From Sporolactobacillus kofuensis (lineage in GTDB: Bacteria > Bacillota > Bacilli > Bacillales > Sporolactobacillaceae), in contig NZ_JBHSTQ010000001.1 in assembly GCF_042660205.1 (NCBI RefSeq), positions 248,001 to 312,000 of the forward strand: a stretch of 64,000 nt of DNA, read 5' to 3'. Positions 50,723-59,770 of the stretch are shown here, piece by piece (position 1 is the first letter of the stretch; every line of letters starts with the position of its first letter). The notes under the pieces are model-generated. The model was not told the DNA's origin and searched no databases. It was given only the letters and a program-made list of their open reading frames with translations. The translations under genes and the position numbers were made by a program.

Positions 50723-51558
50723 TTAGCTTTCCCTCGTGGTTGGCAATGTGGGCAATAGTGTGTCCCTCGCCCATTTGCTTTTATTTTCTCAATTGGGGTA
50801 CCGCAACGCTCGCATGGTTCGCCCTTTCGCCCATAGACATTCAATTGTTGTTGAAAAAGCCCCATATGTCCTTGACTGTTGACAAACGTACGAATCGTGC
50901 TACCACCGAGCGAAACTGCAGCACGCAACGTAGCAACAATAGCCTCCCTCAAATCTTCCAATTTGCTTGTCGATAGATCACACGCCGTGGTTAAAGGATG
51001 AATGCCTGCTTTAAAGAGCGATTCATCGACATAAATGTTTCCAAGGCCAACGACAACGGTCTGATCGAGCAATACTTGTTTGATCGTGCGTCGTGTGTTT
51101 TGACAAGCAGCCACAAGGTGTTGGGTGGTCAACTCCGATGAAAGTGGCTCAGGGCCAAGTTTTGATAAGGGGAGATGATTCCATTCCTCTCCTTTTCGAA
51201 AAAGATGCATGGTCCCAAACTTTCGTACATCGCGATAACGGAGTGCTGTATTGTCAGTAAAATGAAAAATAATATGGGTATATTTATCAACCAGCTCATT
51301 CTCAGGATCCAAGCGGTAACGGCCTTCCATTCTCAGATGTGAAACGAGCACAAAATCATGAAATTGAAAAAGCAGGAACTTTCCTCTGCGCCGAACGTCC
51401 TCCAACGTTTCACCAATTAATTGTTTTTGAAATTGATGAATATCTGCAGGTCTTCGAATGATATTGGGCCAGCGCACTTCAACATCTTTCACGGTCTTTC
51501 CAATCACCAGGTCATTTAATGTCCGTTTCACTGTTTCCACTTCAGGTAATTCCGGCAT
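50719..51558 (-). CDS. mutM: Formamidopyrimidine-DNA glycosylase (Fpg)
   Basis: Removes 8-oxoguanine and cuts the abasic site. The N-terminus MPELPEVETVKRTL exposes catalytic Pro2 and Glu3, Lys near 60 (RRGKFL) is present, and the C-terminal zinc finger is CERCGTPIEKIKANGRGTHY followed by CPHC. Length is 279 residues. AAGGAGG precedes the ATG. It lies between polA and coaE. Confidence 0.96.
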   Translation of the reverse strand: MPELPEVETVKRTLNDLVIGKTVKDVEVRWPNIIRRPADIHQFQKQLIGETLEDVRRRGKFLLFQFHDFVLVSHLRMEGRYRLDPENELVDKYTHIIFHFTDNTALRYRDVRKFGTMHLFRKGEEWNHLPLSKLGPEPLSSELTTQHLVAACQNTRRTIKQVLLDQTVVVGLGNIYVDESLFKAGIHPLTTACDLSTSKLEDLREAIVATLRAAVSLGGSTIRTFVNSQGHMGLFQQQLNVYGRKGEPCERCGTPIEKIKANGRGTHYCPHCQPRGKAK

Positions 51559-51624
51559 GATGTCCCCTCCTTATGTCTCTCTATACACGACCTAATCGCC
51601 CGGCAATCCCTTAGTTCTTTCGGA

Positions 51625-54255
51625 TCATTTTGCATCATACCAAGTGGGGCCATAGGAACATTCGACTTTTAATGGAACATTTAATTGAATCGCGTGTTCC
51701 ATCACATCCGGGACAATCTGTTGCATCCGTTCAATCTCCTGTTCCGGAACTTCAAAGATCAATTCATCATGAACTTGAAGCAACATTCTTGTGGTCAACT
51801 GTTCTTCTTTTAGCCGCATATCCATATTAATCATTGCCTGTTTGATCACATCTGCTGCGCTCCCCTGAATTGGGGTATTCATTGCTGTCCGTTCTGCAAA
51901 ACTGCGGCTATTAAAATTTCGACTATTAATATCCGGCAAGTAACGGCGGCGGTTTAAGAGTGTGGTCACATAGCCTTCGGTTCTCGCCTTTTTGACAATT
52001 TCGTCCATATAACGTTGAACGCCCGGATAGGTTTGCAAATATTTTTCAATGAATCGAGCGGCTTCCTTCCGCGTGATTCCGAGATTCTGCGAGAGGCCAT
52101 AATCACTGATCCCATAAATAATCCCAAAGTTAACGGCTTTCGCATGACGTCTCATGAGTGCGGTCACTTCATCCTTGTCCACACCAAACACATCCATCGC
52201 CGTTTTGGTATGAATATCCATACCTTCAATAAAAGCTTCCTTCAAATTTTCATCATCGGCAATATGCGCGAGTACACGGAGCTCGATCTGTGAATAGTCG
52301 GCTGAAAATATTTGCCAACCTTCATGAGTCGGGAGGAACGCTTTACGTATTTTTCGTCCTTCTTCGAGACGAATGGGTATATTTTGCAGATTCGGATCGG
52401 TTGAACTCAGCCTACCTGTTTGTGTAAGTGCCTGATTATAGCAGGTATGTACCCTGCCTGTCTTCGGATGAATGACTTTAAGTAAGCCTTCTACATAGGT
52501 AGACTTGAGTTTTCCTAATTGGCGATAATCTAAAATTTTCCCAATAATTTCATGCCGTCCACGCAATTTTTCAAGCACATCGGCAGCTGTTGAATAGCCT
52601 GTCTTCGTTTTTTTCACTGGGGGAAGCTGTAATTTTTCAAAAAGAATCTCTCCCAATTGCTTTGGCGAATTAATATTGAACGTCACGCCTGCCATTTCGT
52701 AAATAGACTGTTCAATGACGTTCAGTGTGCGATCAAGTTCATCGCCCATCGCCTTTAACGTCTCACTGCTTGCCTTAATCCCGGTGAATTCCATCTTAGC
52801 AAGCACGCGGGCAAGCGGAAGTTCTAAATCAAACAGCAACGCTTTTTGTTCATTATTCATCAGTTCTTCGATGAGTTTAGGCTCTAATTGAAGTAAGGCT
52901 GCAGCCTTGTTGCCCAGATGTTGCGCCTGACCGTCGCCTTCTGGGATTTTCCTTTTTGCCCCTTTGCCATAAAAAGCATCATCCGTTTCAATGGTCGCGA
53001 TCCCACGCTTTCTTGCCAGAAATGCCAGATCTTGCCCTGCTTCCGCCGTATCAATCAAATAGGTAGCAAGTCGAACATCAAATGCGGCACCTTGTAACTT
53101 GATCCCCCGCCAGTTCAATGCTACTTCAGCTTGTTTACTGTCCAAGAGCACTTTTTTCATTGTCGGGTCTTCTAGCCAGTTACAAAAAGTTTTATCATGG
53201 AGTGCTTGATCGGTCTCAATAAAATAAGTGCCGACTGCATTGGATACGGCAAACCCCAAAATATCTCCATAATGGTAATTCTCATCGAGCATCTGAACAA
53301 TTAATGCACTAGGGGATACGAGCTGTTCCGCTTCAAAATGACTGATGACATCCACCGAAACGGCAGTATGGTCCGATGCAGGTTCTTCCACGTCTGAATC
53401 ACCGAGCTTATCAAGCAAGGATTGAAACCCAAGCTCTTGGAACAATGCCCGCAATCGATCCGTCACCTTGTTTTCATAAGCACATGCATCCACGGTCAAT
53501 GTGAGTGGGGAATGCTTATCAATCGTTGCAATTTGTTTACTTAATAATGCTTGAGCTTTATTGTCTTCCAACTTTTCCTTCAATTTTTTTCCTGAGACGT
53601 CGTCAAGATGTTCATAGACGCCTTCCACCGTTCCAAATTGCTTCAAAAGTTTGGTTGCTGTCTTTTCGCCAACACCGGGAACACCAGGGATATTGTCTGA
53701 AGTGTCACCCATCAGGCCCTTTAGATCAATAACGGCTTCGGGTTTAATCCCGTAGCGTTCATGAACCATGTCCACATCATAATTCACAGTGTCGGTGATC
53801 CCTTTTCTGATCAGCGATACTTTGATTCCATCATCCACAAGTTGAAGATAATCCTTATCCCCTGTGACAATCCGGACGTCAAATCCTTCTTCATGTGCCG
53901 TCCGTGCCAAGGTGCCGACAATATCGTCCGCCTCATAATTCTCTAATTCGTACCTTCGTATCGCCATTGCATCAAGCAATTCATGAACGAGCGGAAATTG
54001 TTGTGAAAGTTCTGGCGGTGTTTTCTGACGACCGCCTTTATAGTCCTTATATGTTGCATGGCGAAAAGTTGTTTTGCCAGCATCAAAGGCAACAAGAAGA
54101 TGCGTTGGTTGCTCTTCCTCAATTACTTTCATGAGCATCATCGCAAAACCATAAACCGCATTCGTATACATGCCCTGATTATTACTAAGTAGTGGTAGAG
54201 CAAAAAAGGCGCGATATACAACATTATTTCCATCAATTAATACAAGTTTATTCAT
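51625..54255 (-). CDS. polA: DNA polymerase I
   Basis: Repair and Okazaki-fragment polymerase. In order: an N-terminal 5' nuclease (LVAFDAGKTTFRHATYKDYK, GLMGDTSDNIPGVPGVGEKT), a vestigial 3'-5' exonuclease domain as usual in Bacilli, and the polymerase with motif A YSQIELRVLAHIADD, motif B RHAKAVNFGIIYGISDYGL and motif C LQVHDELIFEVP. I start at the ATG at 54255 (876 residues) because AGGAGG lies six to seven bases upstream; two codons earlier is an alternative. It is downstream of phoR. Confidence 0.96.
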   Translation of the reverse strand: MNKLVLIDGNNVVYRAFFALPLLSNNQGMYTNAVYGFAMMLMKVIEEEQPTHLLVAFDAGKTTFRHATYKDYKGGRQKTPPELSQQFPLVHELLDAMAIRRYELENYEADDIVGTLARTAHEEGFDVRIVTGDKDYLQLVDDGIKVSLIRKGITDTVNYDVDMVHERYGIKPEAVIDLKGLMGDTSDNIPGVPGVGEKTATKLLKQFGTVEGVYEHLDDVSGKKLKEKLEDNKAQALLSKQIATIDKHSPLTLTVDACAYENKVTDRLRALFQELGFQSLLDKLGDSDVEEPASDHTAVSVDVISHFEAEQLVSPSALIVQMLDENYHYGDILGFAVSNAVGTYFIETDQALHDKTFCNWLEDPTMKKVLLDSKQAEVALNWRGIKLQGAAFDVRLATYLIDTAEAGQDLAFLARKRGIATIETDDAFYGKGAKRKIPEGDGQAQHLGNKAAALLQLEPKLIEELMNNEQKALLFDLELPLARVLAKMEFTGIKASSETLKAMGDELDRTLNVIEQSIYEMAGVTFNINSPKQLGEILFEKLQLPPVKKTKTGYSTAADVLEKLRGRHEIIGKILDYRQLGKLKSTYVEGLLKVIHPKTGRVHTCYNQALTQTGRLSSTDPNLQNIPIRLEEGRKIRKAFLPTHEGWQIFSADYSQIELRVLAHIADDENLKEAFIEGMDIHTKTAMDVFGVDKDEVTALMRRHAKAVNFGIIYGISDYGLSQNLGITRKEAARFIEKYLQTYPGVQRYMDEIVKKARTEGYVTTLLNRRRYLPDINSRNFNSRSFAERTAMNTPIQGSAADVIKQAMINMDMRLKEEQLTTRMLLQVHDELIFEVPEQEIERMQQIVPDVMEHAIQLNVPLKVECSYGPTWYDAK

Positions 54256-54325
54256 CATTTTCCTCCTGAAATGCAAACGAAAACCTGTGCTGCTTATGAT
54301 TATATTCTAAAGCAACACAGGTCAT

Positions 54326-56038
54326 TTATCCAATCATGGGTGGTGATTTTAAAAAGGTAATCGTAAAGGTAGAACCCTTACCTGGCGTACTGGTCACATG
54401 GATTGTTCCTCCATGTGCCTCTACGAGATGCTTGACAATGGCAAGTCCTAGCCCTGTTCCACCGGAATCTCGGCTTCTTGCTTTATCGACACGGTAAAAG
54501 CGTTCAAAAATCCGTGGAATTTGTTCGGCCTCAATACCGATGCCCGTATCGGAAATGATGAGCTGAACATCCTGTTCATGTTCTTGAATGGAAAGCGTGA
54601 CTGTTCCATTCTCAGGTGTATAGGCAATGGCATTCGTAATCAAGTTAATCATAATCTGTCGAATACGAAATGCATCACCCAATACAATGCCATCACTGCC
54701 ATTTTTGCGTACGATTTTAATATTCTTCGTCGTGACCTTTTCTTTGAAAATCAACAACACATTGTCGAGAAGCTCTCTCAATGAAACTTGCACCCAATGG
54801 AGTTCAAAATGTTCCCGCTCAATTTTTGAGAGTTCGAGTAAATCCGTGATCAAGCTCTGAAGTCGTTGGCCCTCATGAAGCATAATTTGGAGAAACTGCT
54901 CTTCTAGATCTTTATCATCGCGAGCACCATCAAGAAGTGTTTCTGTAAAACCGATTAATGATGTGACTGGGGTCTTCAGCTCATGAGATACATTGGCGAC
55001 AAAGTCTCTGCGCGTGTTCTCTAGCTTCTTTATTTCAGTAATGTCATGAAAGACAACCACAATGCCCCTGACTCTATGATGCTTATTAATAATCGGCGCA
55101 CAAGAGACATCAAAGTGTTTCCGTTCAATACCTACCGTGAGATGCAACTGCTGAGCTAGTTTTTTCTTCGAATCAAAGACTTCATCGATCATTTGACGCA
55201 CATTTTCGTACGGGATCACCTCATGGTAATCAGCCAACTCCCAATGCGCTGCAGGAGTATGAAAATCATCTTTGAATGTTTGGTTTACGTAGTTAATGCG
55301 CCCGCTGCCATCGACAAAGATCAAGCCATTACCAATATTTTCAATAAGTGTGGACATACTATCCTGTTGACGCCGATACGAACGGCTGAGTTCATGCATT
55401 GCATCTGAAACGCGATTCATCGCTAAGTTTAATCGTAACACGCTTTCGCGTTTGACATGATCCGATGCAATCATGTTATATGAACCTTCAAGAAGATTTT
55501 CTGCCATGCGTGAAGCAAAGCGAATCGGTTTGGCATAGGAACGTACCAAGTAATCTCTATAAAGAAGGAGAGCGATCCCCCCAATGATAATAAAGAAATA
55601 GATAAGACTTAGACCGATAATGACCGTTTTTTTGCCCTCAATTTGCACATAACCGACTGTTTTTTGATCTGCTTGTAGTGGAGCTATGTATCTCAGATGA
55701 TCATTGACCTGATGGATGCCAATGGATTGGTGAAGTTTCGTATTTTGCATCCCCGTTGAATCATAGAGAAGTTGTCGTTCACGATTATAGATCGTGACTT
55801 TTACGTCACCTTTTTTTGAAAAATGAATCAGTCCCGCATTTTCACGATCAATCTGTAATCGTCCGTCTCGAACAACAAAAGATTCAATCCAATTCTTACG
55901 TTCATCCATCATTTGCTGATCTTGATGAAGCAGGGCTATTTGTATTACTTCGTTTGAAACAAAAACCACGAAGAATAAGCCGGCGATCACAAATCCCCAG
56001 CGCATCCATATTTTTCTGTCAAGCCTTTGGTTCTTCAA
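54326..56038 (-). CDS. phoR: PhoR sensor histidine kinase
   Basis: Membrane sensor kinase of the phosphate starvation response. Two membrane helices (about 13-36 and 138-160) flank an extracytosolic domain. A HAMP-like linker, a PAS domain (about 230-335) and the kinase follow. The phosphorylated His352 is in NVSHELKTPVTSLIGFTETL, and the ATP lid is GTGLGLAIVKH. The start is uncertain: a TTG at 56038 overlaps the end of phoP by 20 bases, and an internal ATG at 56005 would remove 11 residues. The assignment as PhoR rather than WalK rests on the neighbouring phoP and pst genes. Confidence 0.9.
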   Translation of the reverse strand: MKNQRLDRKIWMRWGFVIAGLFFVVFVSNEVIQIALLHQDQQMMDERKNWIESFVVRDGRLQIDRENAGLIHFSKKGDVKVTIYNRERQLLYDSTGMQNTKLHQSIGIHQVNDHLRYIAPLQADQKTVGYVQIEGKKTVIIGLSLIYFFIIIGGIALLLYRDYLVRSYAKPIRFASRMAENLLEGSYNMIASDHVKRESVLRLNLAMNRVSDAMHELSRSYRRQQDSMSTLIENIGNGLIFVDGSGRINYVNQTFKDDFHTPAAHWELADYHEVIPYENVRQMIDEVFDSKKKLAQQLHLTVGIERKHFDVSCAPIINKHHRVRGIVVVFHDITEIKKLENTRRDFVANVSHELKTPVTSLIGFTETLLDGARDDKDLEEQFLQIMLHEGQRLQSLITDLLELSKIEREHFELHWVQVSLRELLDNVLLIFKEKVTTKNIKIVRKNGSDGIVLGDAFRIRQIMINLITNAIAYTPENGTVTLSIQEHEQDVQLIISDTGIGIEAEQIPRIFERFYRVDKARSRDSGGTGLGLAIVKHLVEAHGGTIHVTSTPGKGSTFTITFLKSPPMIG

Positions 56039-56714
56039 GTTTATAGCCCAACCCTCTGACGGTTTTAATGTATAAAGGTTTTCGTGTCACATCTTCAATT
56101 TTGTCACGAAGATGGCTCACATGAACATCAACAATTCGAGTGTCTCCGGCAAAATCATAATTCCATACTGCATTTAACAGTTGTTCTCTGGTTAAGACTC
56201 TGCCTTTGTGCTTCATTAAATAAACCAAGAGTTCAAATTCTTTCGGCGTCAAAACCATTTCTTCATTTTTAAAAGTCGCTTCGAAGTTGTTTGGATAGAC
56301 TTTCAGGTCACCAATCGTCAAAACCTCATGCTGTTCTTGTTTACCCAAATCCGTTCTTCGCAAGATCGCCTTCACCCGAGCAACTACCTCTCGCGGACTA
56401 AATGGCTTTGTCATGTAATCATCAGCGCCTAGTTCGAGACCGAGTATTTTATCGAGTTCATCATCTTTGGCAGTCAACATGAGAATGGGAATAAAGGATT
56501 GTTCTTGTCGCAGTTGTTTACAAACATCCATGCCATCCATTTCCGGCAACATCAAATCAAGAACCATCAAATCAGGTCGCGATTCTTTGGCGAGCCGAAG
56601 AGCATCCGTCCCCTTAGTCGCCGTGAGCACATCATAACCGGCTTTTTTTAAATTGAATGAGAGCAATGTAACAATAGATGGCTCATCATCCACAACCAGT
56701 ATTTTTTTTGCCAT
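56019..56714 (-). CDS. phoP: PhoP response regulator
   Basis: OmpR-type regulator that binds PhoP boxes under phosphate limitation. The receiver domain has Asp53 in LMVLDLMLPEMDG and Lys near 102 (MTKPFSPREV). The DNA-binding domain ends RDKIEDVTRKPLYIKTVRGL. Length is 231 residues. AGGGGGTG precedes the ATG. It overlaps phoR, and the adjacent pst operon carries a matching PhoP box at 60771. Confidence 0.93.
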   Translation of the reverse strand: MAKKILVVDDEPSIVTLLSFNLKKAGYDVLTATKGTDALRLAKESRPDLMVLDLMLPEMDGMDVCKQLRQEQSFIPILMLTAKDDELDKILGLELGADDYMTKPFSPREVVARVKAILRRTDLGKQEQHEVLTIGDLKVYPNNFEATFKNEEMVLTPKEFELLVYLMKHKGRVLTREQLLNAVWNYDFAGDTRIVDVHVSHLRDKIEDVTRKPLYIKTVRGLGYKLEEPKA

Positions 56715-56805
56715 GGCTCACACCCCCTGCTTTTCTCTATATCTTATCATAACAATTTTTGGTTGAAGATACAGCAATACGTGTTTTTGAGTATGTGATA
56801 AGCTT

Positions 56806-56930
56806 TTCTTGATTGTGAGGCTTTCAGTGCTCGCTTGCCGCAGGCGATCCGTGAGCCTCCTCATACATACGTGTGATCTTCGGGGTCTCACTTGGCTCGC
56901 AATTTCCGCAGGCGTCTCGCACTACGCCTT
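56806..56930 (+). repeat. Interspersed repeat, copy R9 (complete core)
   Basis: GTGCTCGCTTGCCGCAGGCG, CCGTGAGCCTCCTC, GGGGTCTCACTTGGCTCGC and end GGCGTCTCGCACTACGCC. Inner arms GTGAG and CTCAC are kept. It lies between pstB and phoP, where I see no other terminator. Confidence 0.85.
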
Positions 56931-56978
56931 ACGATGCACCTAATCCCTCCGAGAAACTTTTTACACAGACGTTCTTGA

Positions 56979-57791
56979 TCATCCAAACCGACCGGAAATG
57001 TAATCCGCTGTACTTTTCTTCTCCGGATTCGTAAACAACGTTTTCGTCTTACCAAATTCAATTAGTTCACCTTGATAAAAAAATGCTGTGTAATCAGCAA
57101 TACGCGCAGCTTGTTGCATATTGTGCGTGACAATAACAATCGTATAACTGTTCTTGAGTTCAAGCAGTAATTCTTCAATCTTTGCACTCGATACGGGATC
57201 GAGTGCAGAAGTTGGTTCATCAAGCAAGATTACATCTGGTTTCAAAGCAAGCGCCCGAGCAATGCAAAGACGCTGTTGTTGTCCACCGGATAAACCCAGT
57301 GCTGATCGATCCAGTCGGTCTTTTACTTCATCCCAAAGTCCAACTTGTTTTAAGCAGTCTTCAGTGACTTGATTCAATGTCTTTTTATTTCTCACCCCTG
57401 CAAATCGTAAAGGCAATTGAATATTTTCACTGATCGATTTTGGAAATGGGTTCGGTTGTTGAAAAACCATACCGATTTCTTTGCGCAGTTGAACAACATC
57501 CACTTTAGGATTTAAAATATTAACATCTTTATAGAGAAGACTTCCTTCACATCTCGCTCCCGGAATAAGGTCATTCATCCGATTGATCGTGCGAATAAAA
57601 GTTGATTTTCCACAGCCTGATGGACCGATAAGTGCTGTAATCGATTTTTCATGAATAGGAAGGTTCACATCTTTAACCGCATGATTCTCTCCATAATAGA
57701 TATTTACATTTTCCACGCTAATTTGAACCGGCATTTCTTCAACATCAACAGTATTATTAAATGAAACTATATTTTTTTCCATCTGTATCAT
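56979..57791 (-). CDS. pstB: Phosphate ABC transporter ATPase PstB
   Basis: ATP-binding subunit of the high-affinity phosphate importer. Walker A is GPSGCGKSTFIR, the signature is LSGGQQQRLCIARAL, and Walker B is VILLDEPTSALDP. Length is 270 residues. GAGGAGG precedes the ATG. It is the last gene of pstS-pstC-pstA-pstB; there is only one pstB here, while B. subtilis has two, and no phoU follows. Confidence 0.96.
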   Translation of the reverse strand: MIQMEKNIVSFNNTVDVEEMPVQISVENVNIYYGENHAVKDVNLPIHEKSITALIGPSGCGKSTFIRTINRMNDLIPGARCEGSLLYKDVNILNPKVDVVQLRKEIGMVFQQPNPFPKSISENIQLPLRFAGVRNKKTLNQVTEDCLKQVGLWDEVKDRLDRSALGLSGGQQQRLCIARALALKPDVILLDEPTSALDPVSSAKIEELLLELKNSYTIVIVTHNMQQAARIADYTAFFYQGELIEFGKTKTLFTNPEKKSTADYISGRFG

Positions 57792-57807
57792 TTTAATTCC
57801 TCCTCAT

Positions 57808-58695
57808 TTACTTGCCAGAAAACTTTTGGTTAATCATCTTACCTAATGCACGCGCAAACAGGTTGAAAAGCAAGACGCAGACGACAAGAACAGCGGCTGA
57901 TCCATTGGCAATTCTTGACACATCCGGCATGATTCCCCCTGTATTGACCGCCCAAATATGAACGGAAAGTGTTTCAGCAGACCGAAACAAGTTAAGCGGA
58001 GAATTTGGTGAAATCGGATTCCAATTACTAAAATTCAGATCCGGTGTAGAAAGACCTGCTGTGAATAATAATGCGGCTGATTCACCAAAGACACGGCCTG
58101 CTGATAAGATAATACCCGTTAATATGCTTGGAAAAGCAGCGGGAAGCAAAATCGTCTTAATCGTATGCCAGTGTGTCAAACCGAGAGCCAAACCGCCTTC
58201 TTTCTGATGAAGCGATAAAGCTCGGAATCCATCCTCGGTCACACGAACAATGACTGGTAAGTTGAATACGGTTAGGGCAAGTGCTCCGGAGATTACAGAA
58301 AATCTAAAGCCGAAATAATTAACAAAAATAAGCATACCGAACATCCCGACAACAATTGAGGGGAGAGAAGCTAAGACTTCGACACAGGTTCTTATAAAAG
58401 ATGTTAATCGTCCAGGCTTTGCATATTCAGCTAGATAAATGCCTCCACTCACACCAATTGGAATGGTAAGAATCATGGTAATGATGAGAACATAGAATGA
58501 GTTCCAGAGTTGGTCTTTGATTCCGCCTCCTGCAAGAAAAGGACTCGCTGATGTCGTCAGAAATTGCCATGAAATGTTGGTCACACCTTTAAATAGAATG
58601 TAACTTAACAGCGAAACGAGTATACCTGCCATGACCGCAGCACATAAAATGATGACCGACAATGCAATCCGATTGGTGACTTTGCTGCTCATCAT
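57808..58695 (-). CDS. pstA: Phosphate ABC transporter permease PstA
   Basis: Inner-membrane permease with six helices. The permease (EAA) loop is in GFRALSLHQKEGGLALGLTHWH. About 295 residues from the ATG at 58695, which has AAGGAGG upstream and overlaps the pstC stop (ATGATGA). It pairs with PstC to form the phosphate channel. Confidence 0.94.
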   Translation of the reverse strand: MMSSKVTNRIALSVIILCAAVMAGILVSLLSYILFKGVTNISWQFLTTSASPFLAGGGIKDQLWNSFYVLIITMILTIPIGVSGGIYLAEYAKPGRLTSFIRTCVEVLASLPSIVVGMFGMLIFVNYFGFRFSVISGALALTVFNLPVIVRVTEDGFRALSLHQKEGGLALGLTHWHTIKTILLPAAFPSILTGIILSAGRVFGESAALLFTAGLSTPDLNFSNWNPISPNSPLNLFRSAETLSVHIWAVNTGGIMPDVSRIANGSAAVLVVCVLLFNLFARALGKMINQKFSGK

Positions 58696-59657
58696 GCATT
58701 CCTCCTTCTTGACAAGAAACGAATAATAACGATAAACACATAAGAAATCAATAAGAGTAGAAATCCAAGTGACCATAGTGCATCATTCAACACACTGCCC
58801 ATGGTCGAGTGGCCCATGCTCAAAGTGATAATGGTAGTCAACGTCGCCGATGGATCAAAAATCGATCCTGGTAATTTGGTGACATTACCAATGACCATCT
58901 GTACAGCAAGTGCTTCACCAAAAGCACGAGACATACCAAGGACAATAGCTGTGACCAAACTTGATCCGGCTGCTGGAATAACCACCCGCCATATTGTTTG
59001 CCATTTGGTTGCTCCAATGGCATACGATGCTTGTCGTAACGAGTCTGGGACTGCGCGAATACTATCTGCGGCTATACTTGCAACTGTTGGCAGAATCATA
59101 ATGCCGACAACGATCGCACCTGCAAGTAAGTTAAACCCGGAACCGCCAAAATGTTGACGCATAAAGGGAACAATAATAGACAAACCAATTAGCCCATATA
59201 CCACTGAGGGTATGCCGACAAGGATTTCAATCACTGGTTGCATGACTTTCGTTCCCCATTTTTTTGCCAACTCGGCCATAAAGATTGCCGTGCCGATTGC
59301 AATCGGAGTCGCAATCAGAGCCGCTAAAAATGTTACTGCCATTGAACCAAAGATAAATGGGAACGCACCGTATGAGGGGTTTACTGTGCGATCCGGATAC
59401 CATTGTGTTCCTGTAATAAACGTCCAAAAGTTTAGGTGATCAACAACAAATGCACGAAGACCCTGGATCATCAAAAATAATGTAATCGCAATGACTGCCA
59501 CAATCATAAGCAAAGCGCTGCTGTAAATGAACATTTTTCCCCGTGTCTCGCTTGCTCGATCCGTCAATCGCCAAAGCAAACCTTTCTCGTTTATCAGCTT
59601 TGCATTGTTGTCTAACCGTGATGCCGGATCAGCGGTGGCTATTTTGCTGATTTTCAT
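58692..59657 (-). CDS. pstC: Phosphate ABC transporter permease PstC
   Basis: Partner permease of PstA, about 321 residues. The N-terminal 40 residues are hydrophilic and six helices follow; the EAA loop reads SIRAVPDSLRQASYAIGATK. Start ATG 59657 has GAGGT six bases upstream. The pstS-pstC intergenic DNA holds two strong hairpins that probably protect the abundant pstS message. Confidence 0.94.
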   Translation of the reverse strand: MKISKIATADPASRLDNNAKLINEKGLLWRLTDRASETRGKMFIYSSALLMIVAVIAITLFLMIQGLRAFVVDHLNFWTFITGTQWYPDRTVNPSYGAFPFIFGSMAVTFLAALIATPIAIGTAIFMAELAKKWGTKVMQPVIEILVGIPSVVYGLIGLSIIVPFMRQHFGGSGFNLLAGAIVVGIMILPTVASIAADSIRAVPDSLRQASYAIGATKWQTIWRVVIPAAGSSLVTAIVLGMSRAFGEALAVQMVIGNVTKLPGSIFDPSATLTTIITLSMGHSTMGSVLNDALWSLGFLLLLISYVFIVIIRFLSRRRNA

Positions 59658-59676
59658 CCTCACACCTCATTTACAT

Positions 59677-59768
59677 GCCTATATGACGGTGAGCGGGCGT
59701 TCACACTTTTCCCGCTAAACCGTCATTAGGCTTTTGTCATTATTTATTTAATGCCTATTTGATAGGCA
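59677..59768 (-). other. mRNA hairpins between pstS and pstC
   Basis: A large imperfect stem (GCCTATATGACGGTGAGCGGG with CCCGCT, CCGTCA and TAGGC, 59677-59731) and a small perfect one (TGCCTAT/ATAGGCA, 59752-59768) directly follow the pstS stop. Neither has a good U-run, so mRNA stabilisation or partial attenuation is more likely than full termination. Confidence 0.6.
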
Positions 59769-59770
59769 AC

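Noticed and set aside
7414..56930. CRISPR array or attachment-site repeats
   Set aside because: The repeats are 120 bases or longer, kilobases apart, without spacers, cas genes or an integrase.
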